From Candidatus Bathycorpusculum sp. (GTDB taxonomy: Archaea; Thermoproteota; Bathyarchaeia; Bathyarchaeales; Bathycorpusculaceae): DNA of 5,324 nt. The stretch is taken from positions 1 through 5,324 of the forward strand of contig WREZ01000100.1 in NCBI GenBank assembly GCA_009779045.1, read 5' to 3'. A program made the translations under genes and the position numbers. The notes under the pieces are model-generated. The model worked only from the letters and a program-made list of their open reading frames with translations. It was not told the origin of the DNA and searched no databases. Of the stretch, positions 4,985 to 5,324 are shown in pieces (the first letter of the stretch is position 1; each line of letters starts with the position of its first letter).

Positions 4985-5324
4985 GACAATCAAAGGGTCA
5001 ATATACCGTAATAATGCTTAGCACCGAGTATTTGCCTGATGGCGCAGAAATTGATATCCAAGTAGAAGCAAGAAGCGGCACATATCACGAGGAAACAAGT
5101 CTTGCAGGTGCGGCAACGGCCAGTGGCACTACGATACGGGTTTTTGATGGGGAAAAAAGTGGCTGGAGCAAAACACAAACCATAACTATCAACAAGAATG
5201 GCAACAAAATAACAACTGAGCAACCGGATAACCCTGGCACACCTTTGGATCCAGACCAGCAAGCAGGTTTTAACTTGGTAGAACTTATCGTAATCACCAC
5301 AATAGCCGTCATAATAGCCGTTGC
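4945..5324 (+). pseudogene. C-terminal part of the second surface protein, out of frame and cut by the edge
   Basis: Reading from 4945 in the -1 frame relative to the upstream part gives a continuous, stop-free chain to the window end. It includes YQHRPPNSGQTVIG, QYTVIMLSTEYLPDGAEIDI, QVEARSGTY, SGWSKTQTITI, a Pro/Asp/Gln-rich linker, and the start of a hydrophobic anchor (FNLVELIVITTIAVIIAV). The SGWSKTQTI segment matches SDWSNIKTI of the protein at 429, and the linker and anchor follow in the same order. This is plainly the missing half of the gene starting at 4622. One base lost between about 4934 and 4960 explains the break; the C5 run at 4957-4961 is one candidate. It has no convincing start of its own (first ATG at 5014 lies inside the domain). 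It may be a decayed gene, a sequencing error or, less likely, a programmed shift. Confidence 0.7.

Noticed and set aside
4763..5312. Minus-strand open frames 4763-4963, 4990-5262 and 5085-5312
   Set aside because: They lie opposite the second surface-protein gene, whose plus-strand reading has a signal peptide, family motifs and anchor; the minus translations are Cys/Phe/Val-rich without recognisable features.

Overview
The window looks archaeal. Genes are short-spaced and AT-rich. Several starts sit about 22 to 31 bases downstream of TATA-like boxes with no Shine-Dalgarno sequence, which fits leaderless transcription. Transcription ends are marked by T-runs. The two secreted, C-terminally anchored proteins carrying a Y-x-VPP ... 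DPYTGKT signature resemble a family I associate with Bathyarchaeia (Thermoproteota). That taxonomic call is an inference from recall, not from a search.

Layout, left to right. (1) Positions 1-98, minus strand: the first 32 codons of a probable membrane or secreted protein running off the left edge. (2) Positions 99-428: a divergent intergenic region with back-to-back TATA-like elements, two small hairpins, a T-run and a short palindrome. (3) Positions 429-1259, plus: a complete surface protein with signal peptide, Ser/Gln-rich linker and C-terminal membrane anchor. (4) Positions 1347-3260, minus: a complete aconitate hydratase of the compact (about 640 residue) type. (5) Positions 3358-4158, plus: an orotidine 5'-phosphate decarboxylase (pyrF), divergent from the aconitase across a 97-base promoter region. 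(6) Positions 4151-4366, minus: a small ribbon-helix-helix regulator overlapping the end of pyrF by 8 bases. (7) Positions 4622 to the right edge, plus: a second member of the surface-protein family, broken by a one-base frameshift near 4934-4960 and continuing in another frame to the edge.

The metabolic genes serve the citrate/isocitrate step of the TCA (or partial TCA) pathway and the last step of UMP synthesis. They are housekeeping genes that happen to be neighbours; nothing shows a joint function. The surface-protein paralogues flank them, share a promoter sequence (GTAAC followed by C-T4/5-AAT), and are the accessory part of the window.

The main oddities are: the frameshifted paralogue, whose second reading frame is clearly still protein-like; the matched promoters of the two paralogues; and strong strand asymmetry within genes, where the coding strand becomes about 70-78% A+C over the last two thirds of the aconitase and over the first part of the second paralogue, with a switch inside the genes. 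I see no CRISPR array, insertion sequence, tRNA or rRNA, and no convincing evidence of a wholly new multi-gene system.
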